In this document: positions 13,735 to 15,912 of the stretch, one piece after another
Numbering within the stretch: the stretch's first letter is position 1
How the letters are laid out: each line of letters starts with the position of its first letter
From: an uncultured Ellagibacter sp.
Lineage (GTDB): Bacteria > Actinomycetota > Coriobacteriia > Coriobacteriales > Eggerthellaceae
DNA length: 15,912 nucleotides
Direction: 5' to 3'
Assembly (NCBI RefSeq): GCF_934643285.1
Contig: NZ_CAKUBT010000028.1
Location: 1-15,912 of the forward strand
Made by a program: the position numbers and the translations under genes
The notes under the pieces: generated by a model
What the model saw: the letters and a program-made list of their open reading frames with translations, nothing else
What the model was told of the DNA's origin: nothing
The model's database searches: none

Positions 13735-14577
13735 TTATTCCTCCGGCTGCTTCAGATAGAGCGCGCGCACGGCAGCAGCGAGCATCATGTAGTCCTCAGG
13801 CACCGTGAGCTTGATGTTGTTGCGCTTGCCTTCCACCACGAGGACCTTGCCGCCGAGGCGCTCGATAAGCGAGGAGTCGTCGGTGCCCACGAAGCCATCG
13901 GAAAGCGCGCTCGCGTGCGCACGGCGGTAAATTCCCGTGCGGAAAACCTGCGGCGTTTGCGCATCCCAGAACACGCGGCGGTCGGGCGTGCCCATGATGA
14001 CGCCGTCTTCCACAATCTTGAGCGTATCAACCGCGGGGTGCCCCACGATGACGCCGTCGCAATCGATGTTGCCCTTGCAGGTGTTGATGGTGTGCAAGAT
14101 GAGCTCGGGAGAAACGAGCGGGCGCGCGCCGTCGTGTAAGACGACGTACTCGTATTCATCGGTGACGTACTCGAGGCCAGAAAACGCCGACTCCTGGCGC
14201 GAAGGACCCGAGGGCGCGACCACGATGGGCGTGACGAACGGGAACGGGTTGATCGCGCGGTTGAGGTATTCCTCCTGGCGATCTTCGGGGCACACGATGA
14301 CGATGAGTCCCACGTCACCCACGGCGTCAAAGGCCTCTGCCGACCAAGTGAGAATAGGCTTCCCAGCGATTTCGACGAGCTGCTTGCCGCCTTCGCGACC
14401 GAAACGCTCGCCCGAACCGCCCGCCAGGATGATGGCGGCCGTCTTCGGCTTGGGGTCGACAACGCCCTGCAAGCCGCACACCGTTTTCGTGAGCGCATCG
14501 AAGTCGAGGTCATCGAACATCGCGTCCGGCACATCGAGCACGGAGGGCGTGTATATAGGGTCGATCGTTTTCGGCAT
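13735..14577 (-). CDS. ispD: 2-C-methyl-D-erythritol 4-phosphate cytidylyltransferase with N-terminal extension
   Basis: Third step of the MEP pathway: joins CTP and MEP to give CDP-ME. It has 280 residues; the usual length is about 230-240. The catalytic domain starts near residue 47 with AAIILAGGSGERFG (47-60), the CTP-binding glycine-rich loop. HDGARP (148-153), TPQVFR (208-213), TDD (232-234) and NIKLT (254-258) follow in family order. The first 45 residues are acidic, with hydrophobic and Leu/Phe-rich patches (FDDLDFDALTKTV), and are not part of the known fold. GGAAGGA precedes the ATG at 14577, which supports this start. The open frame extends to 15216, but that part is repeat-bearing spacer. 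Confidence 0.95.
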   Translation of the reverse strand: MPKTIDPIYTPSVLDVPDAMFDDLDFDALTKTVCGLQGVVDPKPKTAAIILAGGSGERFGREGGKQLVEIAGKPILTWSAEAFDAVGDVGLIVIVCPEDRQEEYLNRAINPFPFVTPIVVAPSGPSRQESAFSGLEYVTDEYEYVVLHDGARPLVSPELILHTINTCKGNIDCDGVIVGHPAVDTLKIVEDGVIMGTPDRRVFWDAQTPQVFRTGIYRRAHASALSDGFVGTDDSSLIERLGGKVLVVEGKRNNIKLTVPEDYMMLAAAVRALYLKQPEE

Positions 14578-14595
14578 GAGAGTCCTTCCCTTGTT

Positions 14596-14635
14596 CGTCG
14601 GGCCGCGGGGGTGCGAGTGCGCCCGAGACCCGACG
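14596..14635. other. Stem-loop just upstream of ispD
   Basis: CGTCGGG (14596-14602) pairs with CCCGACG (14629-14635), and inside it GGGTGC (14609-14614) pairs with GCGCCC (14619-14624) with one T-G pair. It would lie in the ispD leader, 19 bp before the ATG. A TAAAAT on the minus strand (14656-14651) could be the -10 for ispD; I see no good -35. Confidence 0.5.
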
Positions 14636-14641
14636 CATCGT

Positions 14642-14919
14642 TTGCGTGCTATTTTACGGCAAGCAGCGAGCGAGCGGAGGCATTCCGCATAACAAGTTGA
14701 AAGAGGCTGCGGGCTGCGTGCGGGCGCGAGGCGAGTTGATGGTGCTTGGGTAGCACAAGTGAGTTGACGGAGCCTGGGCCGAGAGATGCACCGACAAGCT
14801 TGGCCAAAGCGCGGGACGCGAGAGGAGTTGGCGACCCCGATCGGAGACGGAGAGCTGGCAGGGCGTGCGGGACGCACTTGTAGGCTTGGACGGCACATGG
14901 GCGGGCGGCCCGCTCGGAT
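14642..14919. other. Spacer upstream of ispD, no gene recognised
   Basis: High-GC sequence without a convincing gene. It holds weak direct-repeat similarity: GAGTTGATGGTGCTTGGG at 14733 resembles GAGTTGACGGAGCCTGGG at 14761, 28 bp apart. The open frames across it lack ribosome sites and familiar motifs. Confidence 0.4.
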
Positions 14920-14958
14920 GTAGCAGTCCACCCACTTCGTGGCCAACTGAACGAGTTG
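14920..14958 (-). repeat. 39-bp intergenic repeat, left arm
   Basis: Its reverse complement matches 15084-15122 at 30 of 39 bases. The start of the minus-strand reading, CAACTCGTTCAGTTG, is itself a small hairpin (CAACT/AGTTG). The flanking CATTTTC is shared too, after an 8-base gap. Confidence 0.65.
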
Positions 14959-15083
14959 CGCGACGTTGCAAGACCGGAAAATGCCGCTTTTTCCCGCCTC
15001 AACCCGAGTCGAGTCCGCTGTCGTCGGCGTTTGCCCAGGTCGACAATTGCTGCCCCTTCGCCTTCCCCATTTTCGACAGCGCA

Positions 15084-15122
15084 CAACTCGCTCTGTTGAC
15101 CACGAACTAGGGGGTTTGCTGC
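15084..15122 (+). repeat. 39-bp intergenic repeat, right arm (inverted copy)
   Basis: Starts CAACTCGCTCTGTTGACC and continues CACGAACTAGGGGG. Together with 14920-14958 it forms an inverted pair enclosing 125 bp of non-coding DNA. A GTTTG-CTG-CAAAC hairpin overlaps its end (about 15114-15126). Nothing else is recognised from 15123 to 15237. Confidence 0.65.
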
Positions 15123-15237
15123 AAACAAACCATTCATCGTCCCATTCAACGACATCCGGAGCCGAGGCCAATAGAATATCGGCTAAACCCGGAAGGCAAA
15201 GACAGGCGAACTGCATTCCACGGCAGAAAGAGAGGCG

Positions 15238-15912
15238 CTATCTGCCTGCTTTGATCTCCTGAACTCGATTTTCGACAATCGTGATGAGATCTTGCTGAGA
15301 GTGAATGTCCATTTTCCCGTAGATATGGTAGATATGGCTGCGGACCGTGTGGTTGGACACGCAGAGCTCGTCGCAGATATAAGCGGTATCGCGGCCCTTC
15401 GCGCAAAGGGCGAACACCTCGCTCTCGCGGGGCGACAGCGCAAACTGCTCGCACACATCGTCGCAAGCTATCTTCCACGCCGCAGGGGCAGCGGGAGCGG
15501 CATGCGACTCGCCGTCTTTCGCATTGGAGCCTCTCATCGAGTCGTAGGAGAAGGCCATCACGACGAACATGAGCACGAGGATCATAGCGATCGGAAGCAC
15601 CTGGGAGAGATGCCAGGAGGGGAACGCCGAGTCGACCAGCATGACCCCGAGCGCAAGCGCCCAGCCGAGAAACATGCCCGCCGCGTTGCTCAACCTGCCA
15701 AGCGCAAAATACTTCGGGTACGAGATTTTGTACTCGTCGATCATCGACAAGAGCTGGCTCATGCTGAGCATATCGAAGCTGGTGAAGCTGAACATGAGAA
15801 GCACGCAGCTCGCAAAAAGCAAATTGACGTGCAACGGGACTGCGGCAGGAATCTTGTACCTGCCCGAGCCCATTCTACTGCGCCTGCTGCGCGGCGAACG
15901 GCGGGACCGGGT
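15238..15912 (-). CDS. Membrane-anchored LuxR-type regulator (C-terminal part)
   Basis: Likely the C-terminal half of a large membrane sensor-regulator that is cut by the window end: the frame stays open for 13 codons beyond the first ATG (15873), which has no clear ribosome site. Hydrophobic helices occur at about residues 16-36, 57-81 and 88-108, counted from that ATG. A short Ala/Pro linker follows (about 124-132). The last 70 residues are a LuxR/FixJ helix-turn-helix: LSPRESEVFALCAKGRD, then ICDELCVSNHTVRSHIYHIY and KMDIHSQQDLI. Proteins with many helices followed by a LuxR domain are abundant in Eggerthellaceae. Signal and targets are unknown. It is separated from ispD by a spacer of 660 bp, so it is probably independent. 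Confidence 0.88.
   Translation of the reverse strand, partial: TRSRRSPRSRRSRMGSGRYKIPAAVPLHVNLLFASCVLLMFSFTSFDMLSMSQLLSMIDEYKISYPKYFALGRLSNAAGMFLGWALALGVMLVDSAFPSWHLSQVLPIAMILVLMFVVMAFSYDSMRGSNAKDGESHAAPAAPAAWKIACDDVCEQFALSPRESEVFALCAKGRDTAYICDELCVSNHTVRSHIYHIYGKMDIHSQQDLITIVENRVQEIKAGR

Noticed and set aside
13054..14139. Plus-strand open frame across ispF and ispD
   Set aside because: Antisense to two confidently identified genes; no motif of its own.
14578..15216. ispD extended upstream to 15216
   Set aside because: The extra 213 codons cover spacer and the 39-bp repeats, and the start at 14577 has a good ribosome site.

Overview
The window reads as a chromosomal segment of a high-GC actinobacterium. 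The best guess is class Coriobacteriia, family Eggerthellaceae (Eggerthella, Slackia, Gordonibacter or Adlercreutzia-like). This rests on gene style: a LuxR regulator fused to membrane helices, many stand-alone regulators, MEP-pathway isoprenoid genes next to cysE-cysS, and a tRNA gene with an encoded CCA end. No marker here fixes the genus. There is no CRISPR array, phage, integrase or intact transposon.

Region 1 (1-3221): a fused double-ATPase subunit (cut by the window start) and the membrane subunit EcfT of an energy-coupling-factor (ECF) importer, on the minus strand. A divergent AraC-family regulator shares their 94-bp control region, which holds an inverted repeat. No substrate-binding S component is in view. 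Region 2 (3222-4225): a graveyard of about 1 kb with remnants of a TetR regulator (one-base shift at codon 2, then loss of everything after the DNA-reading helix) and of an excisionase-type HTH/PBP-like regulator. Region 3 (4045-6401): a zinc methyltransferase of the MetE C-terminal (YxjG/YxjH-like) family, a strong terminator and a LysR-type regulator. A dyad of LysR-box shape lies about 66 bp before the proposed start of the methyltransferase transcript.

Region 4 (6402-7707): no protein genes. It holds four copies of a 23-bp interspersed repeat, several hairpins and a tRNA-Ala(GGC) gene with its own promoter and terminator. Region 5 (7708-9032, minus): an Mrp/ApbC iron-sulfur P-loop ATPase and an unrecognised 101-residue protein, each followed by a hairpin terminator.

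Region 6 (9388-14577, minus): a co-directional run ispD-ispF-cysE-cysS-peptidase U32-family protein. ispD and ispF are 3 bp apart. A consensus extended -10 before cysE suggests that the cysteine genes can be transcribed on their own. The U32 protein carries a 71-residue alanine-rich block splitting its C-terminal domain, and its 3' end is partly duplicated. Region 7 (14578-15912): a repeat-bearing spacer and the C-terminal part of a membrane-anchored LuxR-type regulator that runs off the window.

I see no clear new multi-gene system. The items most worth following are the 23-bp repeat family, the 39-bp inverted repeat near 15 kb, the LysR-box layout before the methyltransferase gene, and the expanded U32 protein.
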